From positions 4,402,001-4,466,000 of the forward strand of contig NZ_CP080377.1 in NCBI RefSeq assembly GCF_019443505.1: a stretch of 64,000 nucleotides of DNA. Direction: 5' to 3'. Shown here piece after piece: positions 44,450 to 53,374 of the stretch. Within the stretch, counting starts at the first letter, position 1. The number at the start of each line of letters is the position of its first letter. Position numbers and translations under genes: made by a program. This stretch comes from Janthinobacterium sp. PAMC25594. Lineage in GTDB: Bacteria; Pseudomonadota; Gammaproteobacteria; Burkholderiales; Burkholderiaceae_D. The notes beneath the pieces were generated by a model, which saw nothing but the letters and a program-made list of their open reading frames with translations, was not told where the DNA came from and searched no databases.

Positions 44450-45289
44450 ATGTTTGCTGATCCAAAAAAGCGCCTGGGACTGCTGCTGGTCCTGCCGGCG
44501 CTGATCTTTATCGTCGTCTGCTTCCTGCTGCCCGTGCTGGCCTTGCTGGTCGACGCCTTCCGCGTCGGCGACGGCATGCAGTGGGGCGTTGACCGCTTCG
44601 TTGAGTTCTTCTCGCAGGAATTTAACCGCACCATCTTCTGGCGCACCCTGCGCATCGCCGCGCTGGTGACCCTGGCGTCCATCATCCTCGGCTATCCGGC
44701 CGCGCAAGCCGTGGCGCGCGTGTCGCCGAAGTGGCGCGGCCTGGTGGTGGGCATGATGATTCTGCCGCTGATGGTCTCGCCGATTGCGCGTACCTACGCG
44801 TGGATCGTGCTGCTGGGGCGTAACGGCGCCCTCAACGCGGCGCTCGTCAACATGGGTTTCACGGACGAGCCGCTGCGTTTGCTGTTCAGCGAATTTGCCG
44901 TGTTTGTCGGCCTGCTGCAATTGCTGCTGCCATTGATGCTGATGTCCTTGGCCGGTGCGCTGGAAAACCTGCCGCGCGACGTGGAACCGGCTGCGGCGAC
45001 TTTGGGCGCCAATCCATGGCAAGTATTTTGCAAGGTCACCCTGCCGCTGACGCAGGAAGGCCTGGTCGTTGGCGGCACGCTGGTGTTTACGGGCTGCGTG
45101 ACGGCCTACGTGACGCCGGCCCTCTTGGGCGGCACCAAGGTGCTGATGCTGGAAACGCTGCTGTACCAGAAGGTCAGCGTGGAGAGCGATTTCGGCGCCG
45201 CGAATGTCATCGCCGTCATCCTCGTCTGCATGACCCTGCTGGTGAATGCCGGCCTTAAACGTATTTCCTCTAGCCGGAGCTCCGTATGA
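44450..45289 (+). CDS. ABC transporter permease (PotB-type)
   Basis: 279 aa, start after GAGGAG. Six hydrophobic segments are visible (first LGLLLVLPALIFIVVCFLLPVLALL). The EAA loop that contacts the ATPase reads EPAAATLGANPWQVFCKVTLPLT. It overlaps the second permease by 4 bases (ATGA), so both are made together as a heterodimer. Confidence 0.92.
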   Translation: MFADPKKRLGLLLVLPALIFIVVCFLLPVLALLVDAFRVGDGMQWGVDRFVEFFSQEFNRTIFWRTLRIAALVTLASIILGYPAAQAVARVSPKWRGLVVGMMILPLMVSPIARTYAWIVLLGRNGALNAALVNMGFTDEPLRLLFSEFAVFVGLLQLLLPLMLMSLAGALENLPRDVEPAAATLGANPWQVFCKVTLPLTQEGLVVGGTLVFTGCVTAYVTPALLGGTKVLMLETLLYQKVSVESDFGAANVIAVILVCMTLLVNAGLKRISSSRSSV

Positions 45290-46065
45290 AAGAAAGCTTG
45301 TTTTCACGTGCCGTTTTATGGCTGGTGTTTTTGTTCCTGCTGGGGCCTTTCGCCATCGTCGTGCTGGCCGGTTTTAGCGGCGGCGAAACGCTGGCGTTCC
45401 CGCCCGAGTCGTATTCGCTGCGCTGGATCCTCGAAGTGTGGGCGGCGCCCGAGTTCCGCCGCGCCTTCCAGACCAGCCTGGAAATCGGCCTGATCGCGAC
45501 CGTCATCGCGCTGTTGCTGGGCATCCCCGTCGCGTATGCGTTTTCGCGCATGCCGCCACCCGGTATCGGCGTTATCCGCCAGATCCTGACGTCGCCGCTG
45601 ATCATTCCCGCCATCCTCGTCGGCCTGGGCTTGCTGCATCACCTGGTCCTGACCATCAATGCGCCCGTCTACGTGGGCCTGTTGATCGGCCATATCGCGC
45701 TGCTGATTCCGTACTCGGTGCGCGTGGTGTACGCCAGCCTGGTCAATCTGCGCGTGGATATCGAGGATGCCGCCATCACGCTGGGCGCGTCGCGTCTGCG
45801 CGCCTTCTTCATGATCGTGCTGCCGAATATCCGCAACGCCGTGATCGCCGCCTTCTTCCTCGCCTTCGTCACCTCGTTCAACCAGGTGCCCGTCTCGCTG
45901 TTCCTGACGGGACCGGGCATCAGCACCTTGCCCATCGAGATGCTGGGGCATATGGAAAACAGTTTCGACCCGTCGATCGCTGCCTTGTCGACCTTGCTGG
46001 TCTTGTTCACCATGGCCTTCGTGATGGTGACCGAGAAGGTGCTGGGCATTTCTAAATACATGTAA
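45286..46065 (+). CDS. ABC transporter permease (PotC-type)
   Basis: 259 aa. Six hydrophobic segments and an EAA loop (EDAAITLGASRLRAFFMIVLPNI) are present. It is the second half of the membrane channel with the preceding permease, from which it starts by ATGA overlap. The ATPase follows 13 bases later. Confidence 0.92.
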   Translation: MKESLFSRAVLWLVFLFLLGPFAIVVLAGFSGGETLAFPPESYSLRWILEVWAAPEFRRAFQTSLEIGLIATVIALLLGIPVAYAFSRMPPPGIGVIRQILTSPLIIPAILVGLGLLHHLVLTINAPVYVGLLIGHIALLIPYSVRVVYASLVNLRVDIEDAAITLGASRLRAFFMIVLPNIRNAVIAAFFLAFVTSFNQVPVSLFLTGPGISTLPIEMLGHMENSFDPSIAALSTLLVLFTMAFVMVTEKVLGISKYM

Positions 46066-46078
46066 GAGGCAACACACG

Positions 46079-47110
46079 ATGAGTTATCTGGAACTGCACA
46101 AGCTGAACCTCGGCTACGCCAAGAACACGACGTCCGTGAAAGACCTGGACTTGCACGTCGAGCAGGGCGAACTGATTTCCCTGCTGGGCCCCAGCGGCTG
46201 CGGCAAGACCACCACCATGCGCGCCATCGCCGGCCTGATGCCGCTGCAGTCGGGCCGCATCGTGCTCGACGGCCGCGAAATCGGCAAGCTGGCGCCGAAC
46301 AAGCGCAATATCGGCATGGCGTTCCAGTCGTACGCGCTGTTCCCGCACCTGAACGTGTACGACAACATCGCTTTTGGTTTGCGCCTGCGCAAGGTCGCGC
46401 CGGCCCTGCTGAAAACCAAGGTGGAAGCCGTGATCGCCGCCGTGGGACTGACGGGGTTCGAGACGCGTTTGCCGGCGCAGATGTCGGGCGGCCAGCAGCA
46501 GCGCGTGGCGCTGGCGCGCGCCATCGTCGTCGAACCGGCCCTGCTGCTGCTCGATGAACCGCTGTCAAACCTGGACGCCAAGCTGCGCGTGCAGATGCGC
46601 GCCGAGCTGCGCCGCATCCAGCGCGAACTGGGCATCACCATGCTGTACGTGACGCATGACCAGGAAGAAGCGCTGGCTTTGTCCGACCGCATCGTCGTCA
46701 TGAACGGCGGGCGCATCGAGCAGCTGGCCGCGCCGGAAGCCGTCTTCAATACGCCATCGACGCGTTTCGTCGCCAACTTCATGGGTTTCGAAAACCTGTT
46801 CGACTACCGCGACGGCGCGCTGCACCACGCGGGCGCCAGCCTGCCGTACACGTCTGCCGTCGCTGCCGGCACCACGGTGCTGGGCTGGCGTCCGGACAAG
46901 GTGCGCGTCTGCGCGGCCGACGACGCGGCAGGACAGTATCCTGGCACCGTGCTGGCGCGGGGCTTCCTGGGCGACACCGTCGAATACCTGCTGCAAACGC
47001 CGCTGGGCCAGGTCAAGGGCATTTGCGCGGCCGGTGGCGCCACCTGGCGCGAGGGCACGGCCGTGTCGTTCGTGCTGCCGTCCGACAGCGCCCTGTGGCT
47101 GGGCGCGTGA
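46079..47110 (+). CDS. ABC transporter ATP-binding protein (PotA-type)
   Basis: 343 aa. Walker A is GPSGCGKTT, the Q-loop is in AFQSYALFPHLNVYDNI, the signature is MSGGQQQR and Walker B is LLLLDEPLSNLDAKL, followed by the switch His in YVTHDQEEAL. A C-terminal TOBE-like domain of about 100 residues (VLGWRPDKVRV) is typical of PotA/FbpC/sugar importers. It drives the two upstream permeases. Confidence 0.95.
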   Translation: MSYLELHKLNLGYAKNTTSVKDLDLHVEQGELISLLGPSGCGKTTTMRAIAGLMPLQSGRIVLDGREIGKLAPNKRNIGMAFQSYALFPHLNVYDNIAFGLRLRKVAPALLKTKVEAVIAAVGLTGFETRLPAQMSGGQQQRVALARAIVVEPALLLLDEPLSNLDAKLRVQMRAELRRIQRELGITMLYVTHDQEEALALSDRIVVMNGGRIEQLAAPEAVFNTPSTRFVANFMGFENLFDYRDGALHHAGASLPYTSAVAAGTTVLGWRPDKVRVCAADDAAGQYPGTVLARGFLGDTVEYLLQTPLGQVKGICAAGGATWREGTAVSFVLPSDSALWLGA

Positions 47111-47129
47111 TTTCTGAATGGAGCGCATC

Positions 47130-48074
47130 ATGACCCAAGCCTTGAAAAAAATCTGGCTCGACACCGATCCCGGTTTCGACGACTGGCTGACGATGTTGCT
47201 GCTTGGCAGCAATCCCGACATCGAGTGGCTGGGCGTGAGCGTGGTGGCGGGCAATGCGCCCGTCGCCATCACTTACGACAATGCCTTGCGCATCAAGGCG
47301 CATGATGGCTTGACGGTGCCCATTTACCGGGGCTGCGAAGAACCGCTGGCCGGCGTGATCGAAACGGCGCAGCGCATCCTCGGCGACAGCGGCATGCCGA
47401 CGACGGGCGACATCCTGCCGCCGGGCGCCGCCACGGATGCTCCCGGCCACGCCGTCGACGCGCTGATCGCCGCCGTGCGCAAGCATCCTGGCCAGATCAC
47501 CATCATGGCGATCGCGCCGATGACCAATATCGCAACCGCGCTGGCCAAGGCGCCCGACATCGCCGGGAAAATCGTCGAAATCATCCTGATGGGCGGCTCG
47601 ACCGACCAGGGCAACCACACGGCGGCGGCCGAATTCAATATCTATGCGGACCCGGAAGCGGCCGCCCAGGTGTTCCAGGCCGGCATTGCGCTGCGCATGT
47701 TCGGCTTGAACCTGTGCCGCCAGCTGCTGGTGACGAATGCGGAAGTGGCACGCCTGCGCGCCATCGGCACGCCGCGCGCGCTGCGTCTGGCCGGCTACCT
47801 GGAAGCGTATGTGCGCATCCGCAGCGCCGACGGCTCCGTGCCCATGCCCATGTACGACCCGGTGGTGGCGCTGTACCTGGAAGCGCCGCAGCTGTTCCAG
47901 TTCCAGCCGGCTCACGTGGCCATCGAATTGACGGGCGAACTGACGCGCGGCATGACGGTGTGCGAATTCCGCGTGCCGCGCCGCGCGCCCATCAACACGC
48001 AAGTGGCGATGCTGGCCGATGGCCCGGCCGCCATCGAGCGCCTGATGCGCCGCCTGGCCGCCATTCTCGTCTGA
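47130..48074 (+). CDS. Nucleoside-hydrolase-family protein with altered active-site motifs
   Basis: 314 aa from the ATG at 47130, with GGAG at the right distance; the ATG at 47118 is less good. The Ca2+-binding N-terminal motif LDTDPGFDDW and the EFNIYADPEAA motif place it in the inosine/uridine-preferring nucleoside hydrolase family. Two features differ: the usual HDP near the C-terminus is Tyr242-Asp243 (PMPMYDP), so the proposed general-acid His is missing, and the DVTH-type segment reads GLNLCRQ. The Ca2+ ligands remain. It should cleave an N-glycosidic bond, but perhaps of an unusual nucleoside. It lies between an importer and an ADA-family protein. Confidence 0.85.
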   Translation: MTQALKKIWLDTDPGFDDWLTMLLLGSNPDIEWLGVSVVAGNAPVAITYDNALRIKAHDGLTVPIYRGCEEPLAGVIETAQRILGDSGMPTTGDILPPGAATDAPGHAVDALIAAVRKHPGQITIMAIAPMTNIATALAKAPDIAGKIVEIILMGGSTDQGNHTAAAEFNIYADPEAAAQVFQAGIALRMFGLNLCRQLLVTNAEVARLRAIGTPRALRLAGYLEAYVRIRSADGSVPMPMYDPVVALYLEAPQLFQFQPAHVAIELTGELTRGMTVCEFRVPRRAPINTQVAMLADGPAAIERLMRRLAAILV

Positions 48075-48099
48075 CCCACTTCACTACGAAACGAGCTTC

Positions 48100-49155
48100 A
48101 TGTCTAATTCCCCCCTGAGCATCGAACAGTTTTTACGCGCCATGCCGAAGGTGGAGCTGCACTGCCACCTGTTTGGCACGGTGCGCCAGGCGACTTTCCG
48201 CGCGCTGGCCGCCAAGACGGGCAATGTCGTCACCCCCGAGGAAATCGACGCGTTTTACACGCGCGGCGACAAGCCCGTCGGCGTGCTGCGCGTGCTGCGC
48301 GCGCTCGATGCGCACCTGATCGTCTCGCCCACCGACCTGTATTGCCTCGCCTACGAATACCTGGAAGACGTGCATGGCCACGGCGTGCGCTACGCGGAGT
48401 TCTTCTGGAACCCGACCGGCACCGTGCGCGTGTCGGGCATCCGCTATGACGCGGCGCAAGACGCCATCGTGGCCGCCATCCGCGACGCGCAGCGCGACTT
48501 CGGCGTGATCGGCCGTCTGATCCCCAGCATCGACCGTGAAGCCAGTCCTGCCGAAGCCGTGCAGATGGTGGCGTGGATGAAGGCGCACCGCGCGCCGGAA
48601 GTGATCGGCATCGGCATCGACTATCGCGAGAACGACCGCCCGCCGGAACTCTTCATCGAAGCCTACCGCGCCGCGCGCGAGGCCGGCTTCAAGTGCACGG
48701 CGCACGCGGGCGAATTCGGCATGCCGTGGATGAACGTGGCGACGGCCATTGACGAGTTGCAGGTGGACCGGGTCGACCATGGCTACACGATCGTCGATAA
48801 TCCCGCGCTGGCGCAGCGCTGCGTGGAGCGTGGCCTGGTGTTTACGGTCGTGCCGACCAATTCCTATTATTTGCGCACCCTGGCGCCCGAACGCTGGGCG
48901 CTCGATCACCCGATCCGCGCCATGGCCAAGCTGGGCCTGAAACTGCATCCGAACACGGACGACCCGACCCTGCACCACGTGACGCCGACGGGCGCCTGGA
49001 TGATGATGCGCGAATTCGGCTTCGGCCTCGATGACATGCGCGGTTTCATGTTGAATGGCCTCGATGCGGCCTGGATCGACGAGTCCACGCGGCGCGACTG
49101 GCGCGCGGAATTTACGCGCGAGTTCGACGCGCTGCGGGCAAGAGTCGTCGAGTAA
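48100..49155 (+). CDS. Adenosine/adenine-deaminase-family protein with a substituted HxHLDG motif
   Basis: 351 aa. Metal ligands of the ADA family are present: His21 and His23 (VELHCHLFG), His202 and Glu205 (AHAGE), His227 (RVDHGY) and Asp287-Asp288 (NTDDP). The motif is normally HxHLDG in adenosine deaminases, whose Asp touches the ribose 5'-OH; here Phe25 replaces it. Substrate may therefore not be plain adenosine; a free base, a modified nucleoside or an aminohydrolase of another kind is possible. It is the last gene of the importer cluster. The next gene (minus strand) ends 2 bases later. Confidence 0.85.
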   Translation: MSNSPLSIEQFLRAMPKVELHCHLFGTVRQATFRALAAKTGNVVTPEEIDAFYTRGDKPVGVLRVLRALDAHLIVSPTDLYCLAYEYLEDVHGHGVRYAEFFWNPTGTVRVSGIRYDAAQDAIVAAIRDAQRDFGVIGRLIPSIDREASPAEAVQMVAWMKAHRAPEVIGIGIDYRENDRPPELFIEAYRAAREAGFKCTAHAGEFGMPWMNVATAIDELQVDRVDHGYTIVDNPALAQRCVERGLVFTVVPTNSYYLRTLAPERWALDHPIRAMAKLGLKLHPNTDDPTLHHVTPTGAWMMMREFGFGLDDMRGFMLNGLDAAWIDESTRRDWRAEFTREFDALRARVVE

Positions 49156-49156
49156 A

Positions 49157-50539
49157 TCAGGCCGACGCCGGTGGTGGTGCCAGCAGCGACGGAAACGCCC
49201 GCTGCGGACACGCCTGCCGCTCGCATACCTTGCAGCCCGTGCCGATCGGCGTGGCGCTGCTCGGGTCATGCAGATCGAGTCCCTTCGAATAGATCAGCCG
49301 ATGTGCCTGCGAGATGTCGCAGCCGAGCGCCACGGCAAAGGTCTTGCCGGGCGCGCGGAAGCCCGGCGAGGCCGTGCTGACCTGGCGCGCAATCCATAAA
49401 TAGGTGCAGCCGTCGGGCATGCTGGCCACTTGCGTCAGCACCTGGCCCGGATGGCTGAAGGCGTCGTAGACGATCCACAACGGACACGTGCCGCCCACCC
49501 GTGAAAAGTGAAAGTCCGTGGCCGACTGGCGCTTCGAGACATTGCCTGCGCGGTCGACGCGCACGAAGAAAAACGGCAAGCCCGCCGCCTCGGGGCGTTG
49601 CATGGTGCTCAGGCGATGGCACACGGCCTCGAAACCCACGCCAAACTGGTGCGCCAGGCGCTCGATATCGTAGGCGCGCGTTTCCGCCGCCTGCAGGAAG
49701 CGTTGATACGGCATCAGCAGGGCGCCGGCGAAATAATTGGAAAACGCCAGGCGCGCGCTCGTTTGCGCGGCCGCGCCCGAGAGTCCCGCCGCCAGCACCA
49801 GCGCGTCGATCAAGTCGCTGTGCTCGAGCAGGCTGATTTGCGCCGCCATCTGGAAGGCGCGCTGGCCGCCCGTCAGCGTGTCGGGCAGCCACAATATGTG
49901 TTGTTGGGCATCGTAGCGGTGCTTGCGCACCATGCCCGCGTCGCCATCGGACAGTTGCACCTGGATGCCGTGGCGCTCCAGCAGCCGGCTTTGCAGCGCG
50001 TCGAGCGCGCGCAACTGCGGATCGAGTTCGCCCGCCACCAGCTCCGCCGCCCTATCCAGCTCATCGATGTAGTTCTGCCGCCGGTTCAGGTATTCGCGCA
50101 CTTCCTCGTCCGTGGAGGGCGCCGCCGAGCTGGCGCCGCGGCTGCCGTCGTCGAGGCGCGCGGCCAGCGTATCGGCCCGTTCCGCCATCACCCGGTAACG
50201 CCGCTGCAAGAGCAAAATCGAACGCGCCAGTTCCGGCATGTTTTCCACCAGCATTTTCAATTCCGCCATCGAGGTGGGCGGCGCGTCGGGCAATTCGCCG
50301 AACACGTCGCGCACGTCCGCCACCAGGCTGGCGCTGTCGTGTTCGGAAAAGATTTGCGGATCGACCCCCAGTACGGTGCCGATGCGCAACAGAATCGGCA
50401 CCGTCAGCGGGCGCTGGTTGCGCTCCATCTGGTTCAGATAGCTGGGCGAAATGCCCAGGGACTTGGCCAGCGCCACCTGCGTCATGCGCCGTTCCTCGCG
50501 CAGCCGCTGCAGGCGCACGCCCATGAAAACCTTTGCCAT
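49157..50539 (-). CDS. ScfR/RamB-type XRE-family regulator of acyl-CoA metabolism
   Basis: 460 aa from the ATG at 50539 after AGAGGAAG. The same frame stays open to 53287, but that part is antisense to the valine genes. N-terminal XRE HTH: LREERRMTQVALAKSLGISPSYLNQMERNQRPLTV. An ImmA/IrrE-like middle follows (FSNYFAGALLMPYQRFLQAAE) and then a DUF2083 C-terminal half with Cys residues (GTGCKVCERQACPQRAFP). This is the layout of short-chain fatty acyl-CoA regulators such as RamB and PrpR of actinobacteria. It is divergent from the valine-degradation operon; the spacer has TTTGCA/TGCAAA dyads like RamB sites. Confidence 0.88.
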   Translation of the reverse strand: MAKVFMGVRLQRLREERRMTQVALAKSLGISPSYLNQMERNQRPLTVPILLRIGTVLGVDPQIFSEHDSASLVADVRDVFGELPDAPPTSMAELKMLVENMPELARSILLLQRRYRVMAERADTLAARLDDGSRGASSAAPSTDEEVREYLNRRQNYIDELDRAAELVAGELDPQLRALDALQSRLLERHGIQVQLSDGDAGMVRKHRYDAQQHILWLPDTLTGGQRAFQMAAQISLLEHSDLIDALVLAAGLSGAAAQTSARLAFSNYFAGALLMPYQRFLQAAETRAYDIERLAHQFGVGFEAVCHRLSTMQRPEAAGLPFFFVRVDRAGNVSKRQSATDFHFSRVGGTCPLWIVYDAFSHPGQVLTQVASMPDGCTYLWIARQVSTASPGFRAPGKTFAVALGCDISQAHRLIYSKGLDLHDPSSATPIGTGCKVCERQACPQRAFPSLLAPPPASA

Positions 50540-50565
50540 CGCGCTTCCTCTTTCCCGGTTTGTGG

Positions 50566-50594
50566 AATCTGCAAATTTACAATCTTTGCAGATT
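50566..50594. promoter_or_regulatory. Operator dyad between the ScfR-type regulator and mmsA
   Basis: AATCTGCAAA (50566-50575) and TTTGCAGATT (50585-50594) are perfect inverted copies 9 bases apart. The core TGCAAA/TTTGCA matches the half-site style reported for RamB-type regulators. It begins 27 bases upstream of the regulator start and so probably mediates autoregulation. Confidence 0.7.
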
Positions 50595-50606
50595 AACAGA
50601 TTCAGC

Positions 50607-50666
50607 TTTGCATTATCTCGCATTTTCACGCCTTGTTTGCGGGCCGTATTATGCGAATAATGCAAA
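50607..50666. promoter_or_regulatory. Second, wider dyad upstream of mmsA
   Basis: TTTGCATTATCTCGCAT (50607-50623) is mirrored by ATGCGAATAATGCAAA (50651-50666) with a one-base difference in length. It shares the TTTGCA/TGCAAA ends with the first dyad. It ends 30 bases before the mmsA start, where it could control the valine operon. Confidence 0.6.
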
Positions 50667-50695
50667 CAGACCATACCCACACCAGGAGACACCGA

Positions 50696-52204
50696 GTGAC
50701 CACGCAAACAACAATTCCGACCGTTCCCCTCTTGATCAACGGCGAGTGGGTGGAATCCCAAACCACCGTCTGGCGCGACGTCGTCAATCCCGCCACGCAG
50801 GAAGTGCTGGCCCGTGTACCGTTCGCCACGCCGGACGAAGTCAACGCGGCCATCGCCTCGGCCCAGCGCGCGTTTAAAACCTGGCGCAAGACGCCGATCG
50901 GCGCGCGCGCCCGCATCTTCCTCAAACTGCAACAGTTGATACGCGAAAACATGGCCGACCTGGCCGCCACCCTGACGATGGAACAGGGCAAGACTTTGCT
51001 CGACGCGGAAGGCGACGTCTTCCGCGGCCTGGAAGTGGTCGAGCATGCCGCCAATATCGGCACCCTGCAAATGGGCGAATATGCGCAAAACGTGGCTGGC
51101 GGCGTCGATACCTACAGCGTGATGCAGCCGCTGGGCGTGTGCGCCGGCATTACCCCGTTCAATTTCCCCGCCATGATCCCCCTGTGGATGTTCCCGATGG
51201 CGATTGCTTGCGGCAATACGTTCGTGCTGAAACCATCGGAGCAAGATCCGCTCGTGACGGAAAAACTCGTGCGCCTGGCCTTGCAGGCAGGTATCCCGGC
51301 CGGCGTGCTGAATGTGATCCATGGCGGCGAAGACGTGGTCAACGCCCTGTGCGACCATCCGGACATCAAGGCGATCTCGTTCGTGGGATCGAGCAAGGTG
51401 GGCACGCATGTGTACCAGCGCGCCAGCCTGAACGGCAAGCGCGCGCAATGCATGATGGGCGCCAAGAACCACGCCGTCGTTTTGCCTGATGCCAATAAAG
51501 AACAGACACTGAACCAGTTGCTGGGCGCGGGCTTCGGCGCGGCCGGCCAGCGCTGCATGGCCGCCTCCGTCGCCGTGCTGGTGGGCGCAGCGCGCGAGTG
51601 GCTGCCGGAATTGTCGGCCAAGGCGCAAACCCTGACGGTGGGCGCGGGCAAGGACAATCCCGACCTGGGTCCCGTGATTTCCTGCGCGGCAAAAGAGCGC
51701 GTCTTCAGCCTGGTCGCCAAGGGCATCGAGCAGGGCGCCGTGCTGACCCTCGATGGCCGCGACGTGAAGGTTGATGGCTATCCGAATGGCAACTTCGTCG
51801 GACCGACGATTCTCTCCGGCGTGAAACCCGGCATGGTCGTGTATGACCAGGAAATCTTTGGCCCCGTCCTGATCGTCGTCGAAGTCGACACGCTCGATGA
51901 AGCGATCGCCCTGGTGAACGCGAATCCGAACGGCAACGGCACGGCGCTGTTCACGCAAAGCGGCGCGGCCGCGCGTTATTTCCAGGAAGAAATCGACGTA
52001 GGCCAGGTCGGCATCAACGTACCGATTCCCGTGCCCGTTCCCCTGTTCAGCTTTACGGGTTCGCGCGGCTCCAAGCTGGGCGACCTGGGTCCGTTTGGCA
52101 AGCAGGTCGTGCTGTTCTACACGCAGACGCAGACGATTACCCAGCGCTGGTTCACGGACGCGGCCTCGGTGGGCAAGGTCAACACCACCATCAGCCTCAA
52201 GTAA
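50696..52204 (+). CDS. mmsA: Methylmalonate-semialdehyde dehydrogenase (CoA-acylating)
   Basis: 502 aa from GTG at 50696, 6 bases after AGGAGA. ALDH-fold motifs: [50 protein letters not shown] and the catalytic Cys in GAAGQRCMA, the form specific to MmsA. It oxidises methylmalonate semialdehyde to propionyl-CoA in valine (and thymine) breakdown. It is the first of five valine-pathway genes on one transcript. Confidence 0.95.
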   Translation: MTTQTTIPTVPLLINGEWVESQTTVWRDVVNPATQEVLARVPFATPDEVNAAIASAQRAFKTWRKTPIGARARIFLKLQQLIRENMADLAATLTMEQGKTLLDAEGDVFRGLEVVEHAANIGTLQMGEYAQNVAGGVDTYSVMQPLGVCAGITPFNFPAMIPLWMFPMAIACGNTFVLKPSEQDPLVTEKLVRLALQAGIPAGVLNVIHGGEDVVNALCDHPDIKAISFVGSSKVGTHVYQRASLNGKRAQCMMGAKNHAVVLPDANKEQTLNQLLGAGFGAAGQRCMAASVAVLVGAAREWLPELSAKAQTLTVGAGKDNPDLGPVISCAAKERVFSLVAKGIEQGAVLTLDGRDVKVDGYPNGNFVGPTILSGVKPGMVVYDQEIFGPVLIVVEVDTLDEAIALVNANPNGNGTALFTQSGAAARYFQEEIDVGQVGINVPIPVPVPLFSFTGSRGSKLGDLGPFGKQVVLFYTQTQTITQRWFTDAASVGKVNTTISLK

Positions 52205-52213
52205 GGAGCTGGC

Positions 52214-53374
52214 ATGGACTTTGAATTGAGCGACGAGCAGCGCGAGTTCCAGCAGGCGGCGCGCGCGTTTGCCGAAGGCGAACTGGCGCCGCACGCGGCC
52301 CGCTGGGATGCGGAATCGATCTTCCCCGTGGAAACGATTGCCAAGGCGGGCGAGATGGGCTTTTGCGGCCTGTACACGCCGCAGCGCTGGGGCGGCCTGG
52401 GCCTGTCGCGCCAGGACGCGGCCATCGTCTTTGAGGAACTGGCCGGCGGCTGCACCTCGACCACGGCTTACATCACGATACACAACATGGCTACCTGGAT
52501 GCTGTCGCGCTGGGGATCGGAAGCCCTGTGCGACGAGTGGGTGCCGGCCCTGGCCGCCGGCCAGAAGCTGGCCAGCTATTGCCTGACGGAACCGCAGTCC
52601 GGTTCCGACGCGGCCTCCTTGCGCACCAAAGCTGTGAAGGACGGCGATTTTTACGTGCTCGATGGTACGAAAGCGTTTATCTCCGGCGCGGGCCAGACGG
52701 ACATGCTGATCGTCATGGCGCGCACGGGCGGCGAGGGCGCGGCCGGCATTTCCGCGTTTGCCGTGCCGGCGAATTTGCCCGGCATCGTGTATGGCAAGAA
52801 GGAAGAAAAGATGGGCTGGAACAGCCAGCCCACGCGCATCATCAGCTTTGACCAAGTGAAAGTGCCTGTTGCTAACTTGCTGGGCGCGGAAGGCGAAGGC
52901 TTTGCGATTGCCATGAAGGGCATCGATGGCGGGCGCATCAACATCGCCGTATGCTCGGTGGGCACGGCACAGGCGGCCTTGACGCGGGCGCAAGCCTACA
53001 TGAAGGAGCGCACGCAATTCGGCCGCGAGCTGGCGCAGTTCCAGGCCTTGCAATTCAAGCTGGCCGACATGCTGACGGAGCTGGTGGCGGCGCGCCAGAT
53101 GGTGCGCCTGGCAGCTTGGAAACTCGACCAGGAAAGCCCGGATGCCACCGCATATTGCGCCATGGCAAAGCGTTTCGCCACGGATGTGGGTTTTAATGTC
53201 GCCAACGATGCGCTGCAATTGCATGGCGGCTACGGCTACATCCGCGAGTACCCGCTTGAGCGCCACGTGCGCGACACGCGCGTGCATCAGATCCTGGAAG
53301 GGACGAATGAAATCATGCGCCTGATCGTCGCGCGAGCGATTTTGAAAGACGGCGCCACGGAGACCTTACGATGA
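52214..53374 (+). CDS. Acyl-CoA dehydrogenase, probably isobutyryl-CoA dehydrogenase
   Basis: 386 aa, start after AAGGAG. Family motifs: SYCLTEPQSGSDAASL for FAD/substrate contact, DGTKAFISGAGQTD, and RTQFGRELAQFQALQFKLADM. The C-terminal catalytic Glu is in VHQILEGTNEIMRLIVAR. Position between mmsA and an enoyl-CoA hydratase indicates isobutyryl-CoA to methacrylyl-CoA in valine breakdown; specificity is by context. It overlaps the next gene by 4 bases. Confidence 0.9.
   Translation: MDFELSDEQREFQQAARAFAEGELAPHAARWDAESIFPVETIAKAGEMGFCGLYTPQRWGGLGLSRQDAAIVFEELAGGCTSTTAYITIHNMATWMLSRWGSEALCDEWVPALAAGQKLASYCLTEPQSGSDAASLRTKAVKDGDFYVLDGTKAFISGAGQTDMLIVMARTGGEGAAGISAFAVPANLPGIVYGKKEEKMGWNSQPTRIISFDQVKVPVANLLGAEGEGFAIAMKGIDGGRINIAVCSVGTAQAALTRAQAYMKERTQFGRELAQFQALQFKLADMLTELVAARQMVRLAAWKLDQESPDATAYCAMAKRFATDVGFNVANDALQLHGGYGYIREYPLERHVRDTRVHQILEGTNEIMRLIVARAILKDGATETLR

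Noticed and set aside
43436..45307. 623-codon minus-strand open frame opposite the ABC transporter genes
   Set aside because: Shadow frame; the plus-strand proteins have complete signal peptide, EAA loop and family features.
50540..53287. Very long minus-strand frame (continuous with the ScfR-type regulator, 1376 codons in all)
   Set aside because: Only the 49157-50539 part has domains. The remainder is exactly antisense to mmsA and the acyl-CoA dehydrogenase, is His/Gln/Arg-rich, and has no ribosome site; it is a GC-skew shadow frame, not a fusion protein.
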